Shown here piece after piece: positions 17,296 through 25,943 of a stretch of 64,000 nucleotides of DNA. Both the position numbers and the translations under genes were made by a program. The notes under the pieces are model-generated. The model was not told where the DNA came from. It did no database searches and was given only the letters and a program-made list of their open reading frames with translations. Where the stretch lies: the NCBI GenBank assembly GCA_964580185.1, contig CAZOJQ010000008.1, positions 1 to 64,000 of the forward strand. Reading direction: 5' to 3'. Each line of letters begins with the position of its first letter. Within the stretch, counting starts at the first letter, position 1. Source of the DNA: CAYWWY01 sp964580185. GTDB lineage: Bacteria > Thermotogota > Thermotogae > MWEM01.

Positions 17296-17718
17296 TTACA
17301 GAGGCCCTGTTGTAAAACTCCTCACTGGGCTGTGCGTCGATGCGATGTGACCGGTCGGATACTCCAAACAAGCCATAACGAGCCAGTAGTAAGTCGTATT
17401 GGGCTGTAAATCAACTGTGAGCGTATAGGTCTCATCTGTAATCATTATCGGCTGGCCATTCAGAACATACAAAACGGGGTCCGTTTGTTCGCTGATGTAC
17501 AGTTGGTAAAACTCTGTTGGAGTTCCTCCAACCCATGTGAAGGTGGGACGGAGCCCAATATTGGTTGATCCGTTCGCAGGAGCGACAAGTTCAGGTGCGG
17601 GAGGTACAGGGCGCCGATCTCTTCGTTGACAACCAAGGTTGAGCGCGCACACCAAGACGAGGATAGCAATTAATCCTAAAAGAACTATGGTTCGTGTACC
17701 GTGCCTTTTCTTCATCAT
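17296..17718 (-). CDS. small predicted lipoprotein with an Ig/FN3-like domain
   Basis: 140 residues. A basic N terminus, a hydrophobic segment (about 10-28) and a cysteine in LNLGC, an imperfect lipobox. After a Pro-rich linker (PVPPAPELVAP) the sequence PTFTWVGGTPTEFYQLYIS ... LTVDLQPNTTYYWLVMA resembles a single fibronectin-III/Ig-like beta sandwich as found in cell-surface proteins that bind sugars or span the wall. The start follows AAGGAGGG. It converges tail to tail with the sugar transferase, with only seven bases between. Confidence 0.7.
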   Translation of the reverse strand: MMKKRHGTRTIVLLGLIAILVLVCALNLGCQRRDRRPVPPAPELVAPANGSTNIGLRPTFTWVGGTPTEFYQLYISEQTDPVLYVLNGQPIMITDETYTLTVDLQPNTTYYWLVMACLEYPTGHIASTHSPVRSFTTGPL

Positions 17719-17792
17719 AATCCCTCCTTATGTTCGTTTTTTGGACCTTTATCGGTAGGATCGACGAGGATATGCACTCGATCAGAGAACAA

Positions 17793-17862
17793 GACTCAAA
17801 GAGCAGGACTCGAAGAGCAGGACTCAAAGAGCAGGACTCGAAGAGCAGGACTCGAAGATCCG
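17793..17862. repeat. 14-bp tandem repeat, five units (last one imperfect)
   Basis: Units of GACTCRAAGAGCAG begin at 17793, 17807, 17821, 17835 and 17849; the R alternates A, G, A, G, G and the fifth unit diverges after ten bases. It lies between the stop of the minus-strand GNAT gene and the lipoprotein gene. The 14-base period is not a multiple of three, so it is not a coding repeat. It is not CRISPR-like because there are no spacers. Confidence 0.9.
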
Positions 17863-17874
17863 TAATCAACCAAA

Positions 17875-18843
17875 TTAGACAAAATTGAATCCGGGTAGCG
17901 GCATCGGAGGAAGCGCAAATTGCGTAAGCCTTGTGTCTTCCATGATGCCCAGCCGTTCGTAAAGAGAATCTGAATCCACAATTTTCACCGTATGGTACGG
18001 GGGGAAATAGGTGGATGTCGTTGAACTGTAGTGGTTGAAAATAAGCATGTTTAAAAACTCCAAATCGCTTTCGGGAATGATGAGTTGGAAGGATGGGTGG
18101 CCATCCCGCACCAATTTTTCCATACCAGAAAGCAAACTGATACGGCTCCCCGCATACTCGATAATCCTGCTTTGATCGGCTTTGAAGGTAAAATACCCTC
18201 GATAAATTCCAAAGGCTTTAACCAAATAGGTAGGTCCGATCTGTGCTTTCTCGAGAGATTTGGGCCCTTCTTGAAGCAACTGCTCGTGCACTTGAAGAAG
18301 CGTGGCAAAATCGCTTTCGGTTCTTCGGAAGCGTACATCCTCCGCCCAGTACAAATGAAACACTTCTTGAAAAAGGTCCGGGGTTAATGGTTCGATTTCG
18401 ACCGGGATCAATCCTTCCTCTTCTTCCCCGGCAATTTCGAAAAACATCGATTTCCCCATTTCCCGGTATCCTCGTCGAAGATATAAGTTTCGATTCCCCG
18501 AAATAAGGATCATCTCCACTTTTTCCTGAATCAGTTGGGCTTCCAGTGCTTCCAACACTTTAGAAGCATGCCCTTTTTCCCGGAAATCGGGATGCGTGGC
18601 GACCCCGCCAAGAAAACCCGTTCGGATTTTTAACCCGGGAATCAAAAGATCTGTCACATACGCAGCGACATGAGAAACAATTTGCCCCGAGTCTTTCGCA
18701 ATAAAGACATGAGGTAGGTTTTGATCGGAAAACAATAAAGGAAATTCAATTTCCATTGTGGGATCCTGGTCTTTTCGGAAAATGTCGTTGATTAAACCAA
18801 ACACTTCCCGCATCTCGTCTTGCCTAGGATTCCTGACGTCCAT
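17875..18843 (-). CDS. GNAT family N-acetyltransferase, two-domain
   Basis: 322 residues from ATG 18843, five bases after GGAGGTG; longer frames start before that site. The N-terminal domain has the acetyl-CoA motif GGVATHPDFREKGHASKVL (about residues 80-98) and NRNLYLRRGYREMG. The C-terminal 170 residues have no clear motif and probably form a second GNAT-like or sterol-carrier-like fold as in Eis-type proteins. It has its own promoter in the end of the preceding glycosyltransferase. Acceptor unknown. Confidence 0.8.
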   Translation of the reverse strand: MDVRNPRQDEMREVFGLINDIFRKDQDPTMEIEFPLLFSDQNLPHVFIAKDSGQIVSHVAAYVTDLLIPGLKIRTGFLGGVATHPDFREKGHASKVLEALEAQLIQEKVEMILISGNRNLYLRRGYREMGKSMFFEIAGEEEEGLIPVEIEPLTPDLFQEVFHLYWAEDVRFRRTESDFATLLQVHEQLLQEGPKSLEKAQIGPTYLVKAFGIYRGYFTFKADQSRIIEYAGSRISLLSGMEKLVRDGHPSFQLIIPESDLEFLNMLIFNHYSSTTSTYFPPYHTVKIVDSDSLYERLGIMEDTRLTQFALPPMPLPGFNFV

Positions 18844-18875
18844 GCCGGCACCTCCGCAATCTATGCCCCGATTTA

Positions 18876-19907
18876 TCAATCATTATTATACCAGATTTTG
18901 TCTTGTAGATATAGTGCTTCCCATTGTTTCATTACGTTTTCCCCAGAATAGATGATGCTGAGTTCCTTGGAATGGGTTTGAAACGCTTCTCGAAGACTTG
19001 TGTCTTCTTGAATCCGGCGAAGTTGATCCGCAAATTCTTCGGATGAATCACCAAACAGGTAATGCTCAGAAAGGATTTCCCGATAAAGCTCGATATTCCT
19101 GAGCAACAATGGCAGATGACAATTGGCGGCTTCAAGGACAGTCATCGGGAACAACTCCTGATAGGAGGGTAGGAATAAAACATCTGCGGCTTGGAAATAC
19201 TGTGCCACTTCCGAACGATCTACGATCCCGGTGAATTGAAGGTTTTGGGGCGGGTTTTCCATGATTTTTGCATATCGCTCATAGCCATCAGTCAGCTTAC
19301 CAAAAGAGAACCCTCCAACCCAAACAAACTGATATTGGGGCAAAAGCAAAGCGGTTTGGACAAAATCGTCGATGCCTTTGCGCTTTTGCACTTGGCCAGC
19401 TCCGACAATCAGAAAATCGCTCTCCTTTATCCCCATTTTGGCGCGAAGCTGGGATTTCTCTTCGGGCGCAAGGGGTCGGAATATCTCTCCGGAAACGTAG
19501 TTGGGGACATAAAAAACTTTTTCTCTACTCAAACCGGCTTTTGTCAAAGTTTCTTTGTAAAATGGATTGACAACAACCAATCGGTCGGCTTTGTTATAGA
19601 AATGGATCATATATCGAACCAGGAAGGGCATGACCCAGCGTGGGATCTTCAAACTGCCGACAAGGGAATCCGGCATAACGTGACAAGAGACTACGACTTT
19701 CCTCTTTTTCCGTTTTGCCTTTCTCATCAGGAAATAGGAACCGGGATCGAATGTGTGAATGTGAAGGAGATCCCAGTGGTCTTTTGGTTCGAGGACGACC
19801 TGAATCTTCTCGGATTGTTGCATAAGCTTCCGGTGCTCGAGAAAAGCCGAATCCACTCCCTGGCCTTTCACTTTTCCGGAAACAGAACGGATATACAGTT
19901 TCTTCAT
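18876..19907 (-). CDS. GT4 family glycosyltransferase, possibly glycolipid-forming
   Basis: 343 residues, GT-B fold. The N terminus SVSGKVKGQGVDSAFLEH resembles the KGQGV segment I associate with diacylglycerol/glucosyl-diacylglycerol glycosyltransferases of the Acholeplasma and Streptococcus type. The donor-binding half has VGAGQVQKRKGIDDF and PSYQELFPMTVLEAANC (the E-x7-E motif). Gene order plsY-glgX-this gene would suit a membrane glycolipid role, but this is inference; another soluble sugar acceptor is possible. It starts within the glgX stop. Confidence 0.8.
   Translation of the reverse strand: MKKLYIRSVSGKVKGQGVDSAFLEHRKLMQQSEKIQVVLEPKDHWDLLHIHTFDPGSYFLMRKAKRKKRKVVVSCHVMPDSLVGSLKIPRWVMPFLVRYMIHFYNKADRLVVVNPFYKETLTKAGLSREKVFYVPNYVSGEIFRPLAPEEKSQLRAKMGIKESDFLIVGAGQVQKRKGIDDFVQTALLLPQYQFVWVGGFSFGKLTDGYERYAKIMENPPQNLQFTGIVDRSEVAQYFQAADVLFLPSYQELFPMTVLEAANCHLPLLLRNIELYREILSEHYLFGDSSEEFADQLRRIQEDTSLREAFQTHSKELSIIYSGENVMKQWEALYLQDKIWYNND
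18885..18893 (-). promoter_or_regulatory. extended -10 promoter for the GNAT gene, inside the glycosyltransferase 3' end
   Basis: Minus-strand TGG-TATAAT at 18893-18885. These bases encode Trp-Tyr-Asn in the last codons of the glycosyltransferase, so coding and promoter sequence overlap. The GNAT ATG is 42 bases downstream. Confidence 0.6.
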
Positions 19908-22045
19908 GTGCTTTCTCCCCTTTTCGATACCAGTACCACCATAGTTTTGGGATGGATCAGGATGCTCTGTTTTATGACCGGGGCTTGCGTTTCATCCTCA
20001 TAACAACTGCTTTCGCCTTCAAGGAAGGTGTCGATTACCTTGACCCACTTCTTTCCCGGGTAAGAAGGAACTTCAAAAGTCAAGGCGTGATCATAGGCAT
20101 TGATCGCGCAATAGATATCATCATCTGGATCAAGATAAGACTCCAAATCTTCGCCACTGATCACAAACGCAAGAGTGTGGGATGGATGGCTCCAATCGGG
20201 CTTTCCGGGTTTTATTCCGTGCCAGGTTATATCTCGTACGGAGTGAGAAATCTTCTTTCCGGTGAAAAAGTGCTCTCTTCGAAGGCAATTATGACGTTTC
20301 CGAAAAGCAATCATTTTTTGGACAAAGAGGTGGATGTCCGAAAACTGGTCTTTTCTGGACCAATCCAACCAAGTCAACTCATTGTCGTGACAATACGCAT
20401 TGTTGTTCCCTAGTTGCGTCCGAGCAAACTCATCACCCATTAAAATCATCGGTGTCCCTTGCGAGACCATAAGCAAGGAAAAAAAATTCTTGATTTGTTG
20501 TTTTCGCAATCGAACGATCGAGGGGTCGTCCGTTTCTCCTTCATGTCCATGGTTGCATGAAAAATTATCGTTGGACCCGTCTTGATTGTTTTCTCCATTC
20601 ATGAGGTTGTGTTTCCGCGAATAGGAAACAAGATCCCACATCGTAAACCCATCGTGCGCAGTTACAAAGTTGATGCTATCAAACGGTTTTCTCCCGGGTT
20701 TATCGTATAAATCACTGCTTCCAGCAATTCTGGTTGCGAGTTCCGGGACTAAGCCCTCATACCCATGAAAAAACTTACGGGCTACATCGCGAAACTTTCC
20801 ATTCCACTCGGACCACCCGCTTGGGAAATCCCCGACGAAGTATCCCCCGCCAGCATCCCACCCTTCAGCGATCAATTTGGATCCCGCGATGATCGGGTCT
20901 TCCGCAATGTCCTTCAGTAGAGAGAGGTCTCCGATCCACTTTCCATTGGGCGCTCGACCCAAAACTGAAGCCAAATCAAAACGAAACCCATCCACGTGCA
21001 TTTCTGTGACCCAGTACCGAAGCGAATCAAGAATCATCTGTTTGAGCACTGGGTGATTGCAGTTCAGGGTATTTCCACATCCGGAATAGTTTAGGTAGTA
21101 GCGTTTGTTGTTTGGATCAAGCATGTAATAGATGTTGTTGTCAAACCCTTTGAAACTGAGGGTTGGGCCATCTTGCGCCCCTTCGCCAGTATGATTGTAC
21201 ACTACATCCAAAAGGACTTCGAGACCGCTATCATGTACTGTTTTCACAAAATCACGGAACTGAATGACCTGATCTCCCAACTGCAATCCGCGGGTAAAAG
21301 ACCCTTCAACCGAAAAAAAGTTGAGCGGATCGTATCCCCACATATTCTTCAAGCGTTCTCCAGTCACTGGGTTGGAGTGAGTGTTTGCGTTCGGGTTAAA
21401 CTCGAAGATGGGCATCAATTCAATGGATGTAATGCCTAGCTGTTTCAGGTAATCCAGTTTTTCCTCAATCCCCATAAAGGTTCCGGGGTACGATACTTGA
21501 GACGTGTCGGAAATGGTGAAGAATCGGACGTGTAATTCATAGATAATGGTATCTTTCATCGGGATCCGGATCGGGCGATCTTTCCCCCAATCATATTCAC
21601 CCGAATTAATTACGATTCCTTTTGCCGGGCTTCTGGCCGAATCCAACTGAGAAAAGGATAGATCACCCCGCGGATCATTCCGATCGTAGCCGTAGGCATG
21701 GTCTTCATCCCAATTAAACGCCCCCGAAATGGCTTGGGCATATGGATCCACCAATAGTTTATTGGGATTGAATCGATGCCCTTCAAGGGGATTGTACGGT
21801 CCGATGGCTCGATATCCATAACATTGACCATGTCCCACACCGGTCAGGAAAATGTGCCAGATATCCCCAGTGCGATTGATCTTAGGATCCAACTCAAATC
21901 GGTGGGAAGGACGATCATCATAATAGGCATCATAGAGTTCCAGGATTATTGCTTTCGCATGCCTCGAAAATAGGGCAAAATTGGTTCCGTTTGGAGAGAC
22001 TGTGGGTCCAAGGATATTGGGTTTGCCAGCAGAGACGGTGATCAT
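19904..22045 (-). CDS. glgX: glycogen debranching enzyme, GlgX/isoamylase type (GH13)
   Basis: 713 residues from ATG 22045, five bases after GAGG; a GTG two codons earlier overlaps that site. An N-terminal CBM48 domain (FALFSRHAKAIILELYD) precedes a GH13 barrel. Catalytic segments are GFRFDLASVLG (nucleophile Asp), IAEGWDAGG (acid/base Glu) and FVTAHDGFT (transition-state Asp). GlgX hydrolyses alpha-1,6 branches of phosphorylase-limit glycogen. No other glycogen gene is in the window, and it is embedded in a housekeeping run. Confidence 0.93.
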   Translation of the reverse strand: MITVSAGKPNILGPTVSPNGTNFALFSRHAKAIILELYDAYYDDRPSHRFELDPKINRTGDIWHIFLTGVGHGQCYGYRAIGPYNPLEGHRFNPNKLLVDPYAQAISGAFNWDEDHAYGYDRNDPRGDLSFSQLDSARSPAKGIVINSGEYDWGKDRPIRIPMKDTIIYELHVRFFTISDTSQVSYPGTFMGIEEKLDYLKQLGITSIELMPIFEFNPNANTHSNPVTGERLKNMWGYDPLNFFSVEGSFTRGLQLGDQVIQFRDFVKTVHDSGLEVLLDVVYNHTGEGAQDGPTLSFKGFDNNIYYMLDPNNKRYYLNYSGCGNTLNCNHPVLKQMILDSLRYWVTEMHVDGFRFDLASVLGRAPNGKWIGDLSLLKDIAEDPIIAGSKLIAEGWDAGGGYFVGDFPSGWSEWNGKFRDVARKFFHGYEGLVPELATRIAGSSDLYDKPGRKPFDSINFVTAHDGFTMWDLVSYSRKHNLMNGENNQDGSNDNFSCNHGHEGETDDPSIVRLRKQQIKNFFSLLMVSQGTPMILMGDEFARTQLGNNNAYCHDNELTWLDWSRKDQFSDIHLFVQKMIAFRKRHNCLRREHFFTGKKISHSVRDITWHGIKPGKPDWSHPSHTLAFVISGEDLESYLDPDDDIYCAINAYDHALTFEVPSYPGKKWVKVIDTFLEGESSCYEDETQAPVIKQSILIHPKTMVVLVSKRGEST

Positions 22046-22057
22046 GGACACCTCGAT

Positions 22058-22660
22058 TTACGGATTCTTCTTCTTCTCTGTTAGTCTTTTTTCCTCTCCT
22101 TTGATCAAACGCTGGATATTTTTTTTGTGCCGGAATACCGAGAGCAAGGTCAAGCCCAAAAACAGAAAAAAGTAAGAGAGATCAGAGAAAAGGAATAGAG
22201 AAGAAATCGTTGCTAAAATCATACCACTCATTGTGGAAAGAGAGACCAAACGGGTTTTTGCAAAGAGCAGCAACGAACTTCCCAAAAAAATCGAACCTGC
22301 AATCGGGCTGAGCGCAAAGAAGACTCCCATTGTTGAAGCAACCCCTTTGCCCGATCGAAATCGGAGAAAGAGGGAAAAGTCATGGCCAATGACGCCAGCA
22401 ATCGAAGAGATAAATAATAGTGGTTTTGCTGGTTGGAACACAAGTTGCAGGATCACTAAAGGGACAAGAACTTTGCAGCAGTCCATAACAATGCACATGA
22501 CCGCAACTTTCCAACCAGAGGCTCGGAAGGCATTGGTTGCTCCAACATTTCCACTTCCTACCTTCCGAACATCCACTCCTTTTACCCAATACGGGATAAT
22601 GAAACTGAATGGAATTGAACCACAGACGTACATAATTATTGCCCAAATCACTTCAGTCAT
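22058..22660 (-). CDS. plsY: acyl-phosphate:glycerol-3-phosphate acyltransferase PlsY
   Basis: 200 residues with five to six membrane helices. All PlsY loop motifs are present: GSGNVGATNAFRA near residue 36, GHDFSLFLRFRSGKGVAST near residue 91, and a basic tail. PlsY makes 1-acyl-glycerol-3-phosphate from acyl-phosphate, the first step of phospholipid synthesis with PlsX. The start lies in the der stop (ATGA), the usual neighbour of plsY in Firmicutes. Confidence 0.95.
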   Translation of the reverse strand: MTEVIWAIIMYVCGSIPFSFIIPYWVKGVDVRKVGSGNVGATNAFRASGWKVAVMCIVMDCCKVLVPLVILQLVFQPAKPLLFISSIAGVIGHDFSLFLRFRSGKGVASTMGVFFALSPIAGSIFLGSSLLLFAKTRLVSLSTMSGMILATISSLFLFSDLSYFFLFLGLTLLSVFRHKKNIQRLIKGEEKRLTEKKKNP

Positions 22661-24027
22661 ATCGGCCTCCGAGCCATAAACTTCAAGAAGAGGGGGGACC
22701 CCAAACCCATCGAAAGATATTTGCGAAGCCCTCTCTTTAAGGTTTTTTTGTATGTATCGGGGATCTCGGATGGATCGTTAACATAGATTGAAATAATGGG
22801 TGGTCCCACTGATACTTGGGTGGCATAGTACAGCTTGAGGAATTTTTTCCCGCTTCGGGGGGGCGGAGCGATCGTCTTTACTTTTTCTAAGGCTGAGTTT
22901 ATGGCTCCTGTTGAGAAAGAGGATTGGAACGATCGATACGCTTCCTCAATATGAGTGAAGAGTAGATCGAGCCCTTGTTTTTTCAATGCGGAGACGAACG
23001 CAATCAAGCTATAGTCAATGAAGTGGAACCGCTGTTGCACCATCTTTTCCATGGTTTTCAAACCAGGATGGGGAATGGTGTCAGATAGATCCATTTTGTT
23101 GATCGCAATAATGCTTGCTTTCCCTGCATTTTCGATGATGCCCGCAATTTTCAGGTCTTGGTCGGTGATGCCTTCAGAAAAATCGATGACCAGTATACAT
23201 ACATCAGCTCGTTGAATGGCTTTTTGGGCTCTGAGAAAACCATAGCTTTCGATCGTATACTTCTCAACCCGCGAACGCCTCCTCATGCCTGCCGTATCAA
23301 TAAAAAGCACTTCTTTCCCCTGCCATCGGACAAGGTCGTCGATGGAGTCTCTTGTCGTCCCTGGTATGGAAGTGACCAACGCGCGGTCTTTCCCGAGGAT
23401 CGCGTTAAACATCGAAGATTTCCCGGAGTTTGGCTTACCCACGATTGCTACTTTGATGCAAGGGTTGGAGGGATTAGGAACAGCAACTAAAGCGCTATCT
23501 GATTGTTCAACGGTTTCTTTGCGCTCCAGAAGAATCTCGGAAATTTGGTCTTTTAGATCCTGCAAACCCATATTATGAGCTGCAGAGATCATTATCGGCT
23601 CTCCCATTCCCAATTCATACAATGCCGATCGACTCGGTTCCGTTTTCTTGTCGCTTTCCGATTTATTGGCTACGAAAAGAAACGAATACCCACCCTTGCG
23701 AATAATCTCGGCGTAGTCGTGATCTTCCTGGGTGGGTAGTTCTTGCGCGCTTACCACAAACAAAAGCAAATCCGCTTCATCGAGGATTTCAATGGTTCTC
23801 TGACGCATCTTGGACTCTATCTCCCCTTGAGGCCGGGAGAACAAACCACAAGTATCGACAAAACGAACCTCAGCACCATCAATGATCGCTTCACCATAAA
23901 CTGCGTCTCGAGTCACTCCAGGGGTATCATCCGTAATGGCCTTGTTCTTTCGAATGAGTTTGTTGAATAGACTTGATTTCCCCACATTGGGTTTTCCAAC
24001 GATCATTACGGTAAACAAAGAGTTCAC
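22657..24027 (-). CDS. der: ribosome biogenesis GTPase Der (EngA)
   Basis: 456 residues: two G domains and a C-terminal KH-like domain. Domain 1 has GKPNVGKSS (11-19), DTPGVTRD, DTCG and NKSESD; domain 2 has GKPNSGKSS, TTRDSID, DTAGMRRR and INKMD. The G4 motif of domain 1 reads NKSE where NKxD is usual, with an Asp two residues later. Der helps 50S assembly. The GTG start is four bases inside the S1 stop; an ATG at codon 8 is a less likely alternative. Confidence 0.95.
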   Translation of the reverse strand: MNSLFTVMIVGKPNVGKSSLFNKLIRKNKAITDDTPGVTRDAVYGEAIIDGAEVRFVDTCGLFSRPQGEIESKMRQRTIEILDEADLLLFVVSAQELPTQEDHDYAEIIRKGGYSFLFVANKSESDKKTEPSRSALYELGMGEPIMISAAHNMGLQDLKDQISEILLERKETVEQSDSALVAVPNPSNPCIKVAIVGKPNSGKSSMFNAILGKDRALVTSIPGTTRDSIDDLVRWQGKEVLFIDTAGMRRRSRVEKYTIESYGFLRAQKAIQRADVCILVIDFSEGITDQDLKIAGIIENAGKASIIAINKMDLSDTIPHPGLKTMEKMVQQRFHFIDYSLIAFVSALKKQGLDLLFTHIEEAYRSFQSSFSTGAINSALEKVKTIAPPPRSGKKFLKLYYATQVSVGPPIISIYVNDPSEIPDTYKKTLKRGLRKYLSMGLGSPLFLKFMARRPI

Positions 24028-25937
24028 CCCTGTTGTTGGGTTTGATCCAATGGTTGTTGATCTTCCTCCGAAACCTGATCCGCTGGGACCTGATCCGTTG
24101 GAACCTGATCCGTTGGAACCTGATCCGTTGAGGCCTGTTCCGATTCGCTTGCTTGATCCGAAGGGTTGTCTTCGGATCGTTCGTGCGCTCTTTGCTCTTG
24201 GATCTTTTCCTTAGCCTCTTTTTCCTTTTGCTTCTCTTGAACCATTTCAGCAAGGCTCATTTCTGAGTCGGCGGGGTTCAGATACTGTTCATAATCATCG
24301 TCTTCATCGTGGGATTCCGATGGATCCGATGGATCTTGTTTTAACTGCTTGATGGAAATTACCATATTGCGCCGATCTTTATCTTCATCGATAATCAACC
24401 GAACAACAGCCGCTTCGATAGGATCTCCAACTTTGAGAACATCCGCCGGTCGCTCCACGCGTTCTGTGGATATTTGAGAGACGGGAAGAAAGGCTTCGAC
24501 TTCATAGACATCAAGCATACATACTGCTCCCGATTCAGTCACGCGTAGGACATGCCCTTGAATAACACTTCCCTTTTGAAGCTCATCTTGAACCTTTTTC
24601 CATGGATCATCCATTGCTTTCCGGATGCTTAATCGAATTTTTTCCTGGTCGGGATTGATTTCGAGCACACGGACGCGAACTGGATCATCAACATGGAAGG
24701 CTTCTTCCAAATTGTCCAAAAAATTCCAGGAAGCTTCGGATACATGGACATACCCGCTGATCCCTTCTTCGAGTTCAACAATTAACCCTGTCGAGAGGAT
24801 TTTTACGATTTTTCCATCCCATACCGAACCGATCGAGAACTTTGCGGTTGCGTCTTCCCAAGGATTGCCCCGAACCCGTTTTAGGCTCAATGAAATTTTT
24901 CGGTTGGCTTTGTCGATGGATAAGATTTCTACCTCGACACGCTCTTCTTCCTGCACAACCGATCGAATGTCGGGTCTTCTTCGAGTCCAAAAGATTTCTG
25001 AGGCGTGAACCAATCCTTCCATACCGGAATCGATCCGTACAACAAATCCAAACGGAAGGATTTTAATGACTTCGCCTTCAACAATCTGACCTGGTTGATA
25101 CTTTTCGTCGATTTCTTCCCATGGATCTTTTTGTAAGCTTTTCAGGCTTAAGGTAACTTTGTGTTTTTCCGAATCCACATTTAGGATTTCGGCTTTCAGT
25201 TTTTGGCCAGAACGGAATCGTTTCTTTGGGTCAACATCCCGATCAAAAGATATTTCCGATCGAGGGATCAATCCAGAAATGGGTCCGATATTCAAAAACA
25301 CCCCGAAATCTTCGATGTTTTCTACCACTCCTTCGATCATTTGACCGGTAGCAATGGAATCAAAAAACTGAGTGATCTCTTCCTGGAACATGGTTTTTCG
25401 TGAAAGTACGATATTGGTCTGCCTTTTTCGCCGTTGACGAAAGTCGATGACTTCAAAATCCATCTTCTGGTTGATCGGATCTTCATTCCGTTTGAACATG
25501 GACTGCCCGCCAGGAAGAAAGGCTTCAACCACATCAAAAACCATGACTGTGTAACCGCCTCGAACCCGTTCTTTCACCGTTCCTTGGACTCTCGTCTGAT
25601 TGTGATAGGCATCCTGCAACGCTTTCATAGCATCTCGCACTGCTCTGCTGCGTTCAGAAACCTGGATTCTTCCTTCCTCTTCGTTGATATATGTAACAAC
25701 TCCATTGATGGTGTCTCCAACTGCATAATCGTGTACAGGACGGACCAATTCGGAGGAAGAGATAATCCCTTCGCTCTTTGCCCCCACCTCCACCAGAAGC
25801 TCATCTTGTAAAATTTGCAGCACTTTCACGCTGATCCGATCTCCTCGAGAGGGATTTCCCAAAAAGCCGTTGTCCAGATGTTCAAGGGCTTCTTCCATGT
25901 TACTGATTTCCAAAGGTTCTTCTCTACCGTCGATCAT
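24024..25937 (-). CDS. rpsA: 30S ribosomal protein S1 homologue with six S1 domains
   Basis: 637 residues. Six S1 RNA-binding repeats lie at roughly 30-100, 115-190, 205-275, 290-360, 378-448 and 465-540; repeats 3 to 6 carry the typical G-x-V-x-x-I...FG-V...G-L-x-H/R-x-S-E pattern. The last 95 residues are acidic and low-complexity (Glu, Asp, Gln, Ser), with a repeated TDQVP unit. It lies six bases after ispH; in several Clostridia IspH and S1 are fused into one protein. S1 helps mRNA loading on the ribosome. Confidence 0.93.
   Translation of the reverse strand: MIDGREEPLEISNMEEALEHLDNGFLGNPSRGDRISVKVLQILQDELLVEVGAKSEGIISSSELVRPVHDYAVGDTINGVVTYINEEEGRIQVSERSRAVRDAMKALQDAYHNQTRVQGTVKERVRGGYTVMVFDVVEAFLPGGQSMFKRNEDPINQKMDFEVIDFRQRRKRQTNIVLSRKTMFQEEITQFFDSIATGQMIEGVVENIEDFGVFLNIGPISGLIPRSEISFDRDVDPKKRFRSGQKLKAEILNVDSEKHKVTLSLKSLQKDPWEEIDEKYQPGQIVEGEVIKILPFGFVVRIDSGMEGLVHASEIFWTRRRPDIRSVVQEEERVEVEILSIDKANRKISLSLKRVRGNPWEDATAKFSIGSVWDGKIVKILSTGLIVELEEGISGYVHVSEASWNFLDNLEEAFHVDDPVRVRVLEINPDQEKIRLSIRKAMDDPWKKVQDELQKGSVIQGHVLRVTESGAVCMLDVYEVEAFLPVSQISTERVERPADVLKVGDPIEAAVVRLIIDEDKDRRNMVISIKQLKQDPSDPSESHDEDDDYEQYLNPADSEMSLAEMVQEKQKEKEAKEKIQEQRAHERSEDNPSDQASESEQASTDQVPTDQVPTDQVPADQVSEEDQQPLDQTQQQG
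24074..24133. repeat. 15-bp tandem repeat within the S1 gene tail, four units
   Basis: Units of CCTGATCCGTTGGAA (plus strand) start at 24074, 24089, 24104 and 24119, with small changes in the first and last. The period is five codons and gives the protein repeats TDQVP, TDQVP, ADQVS on the minus strand. Copy number may vary by slippage. Confidence 0.85.
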
Positions 25938-25943
25938 CTTAGT

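Noticed and set aside
17793..17862. Possible CRISPR array
   Set aside because: The 14-bp units are directly adjacent without spacers, and no cas gene is in the window.
17591..17981. Small minus-strand frames across the 14-bp repeat, with ALRVLLFESCS repeats in translation
   Set aside because: The repeat unit is not a multiple of three and runs in several frames at once, so the peptide repeat is a by-product of the DNA repeat.
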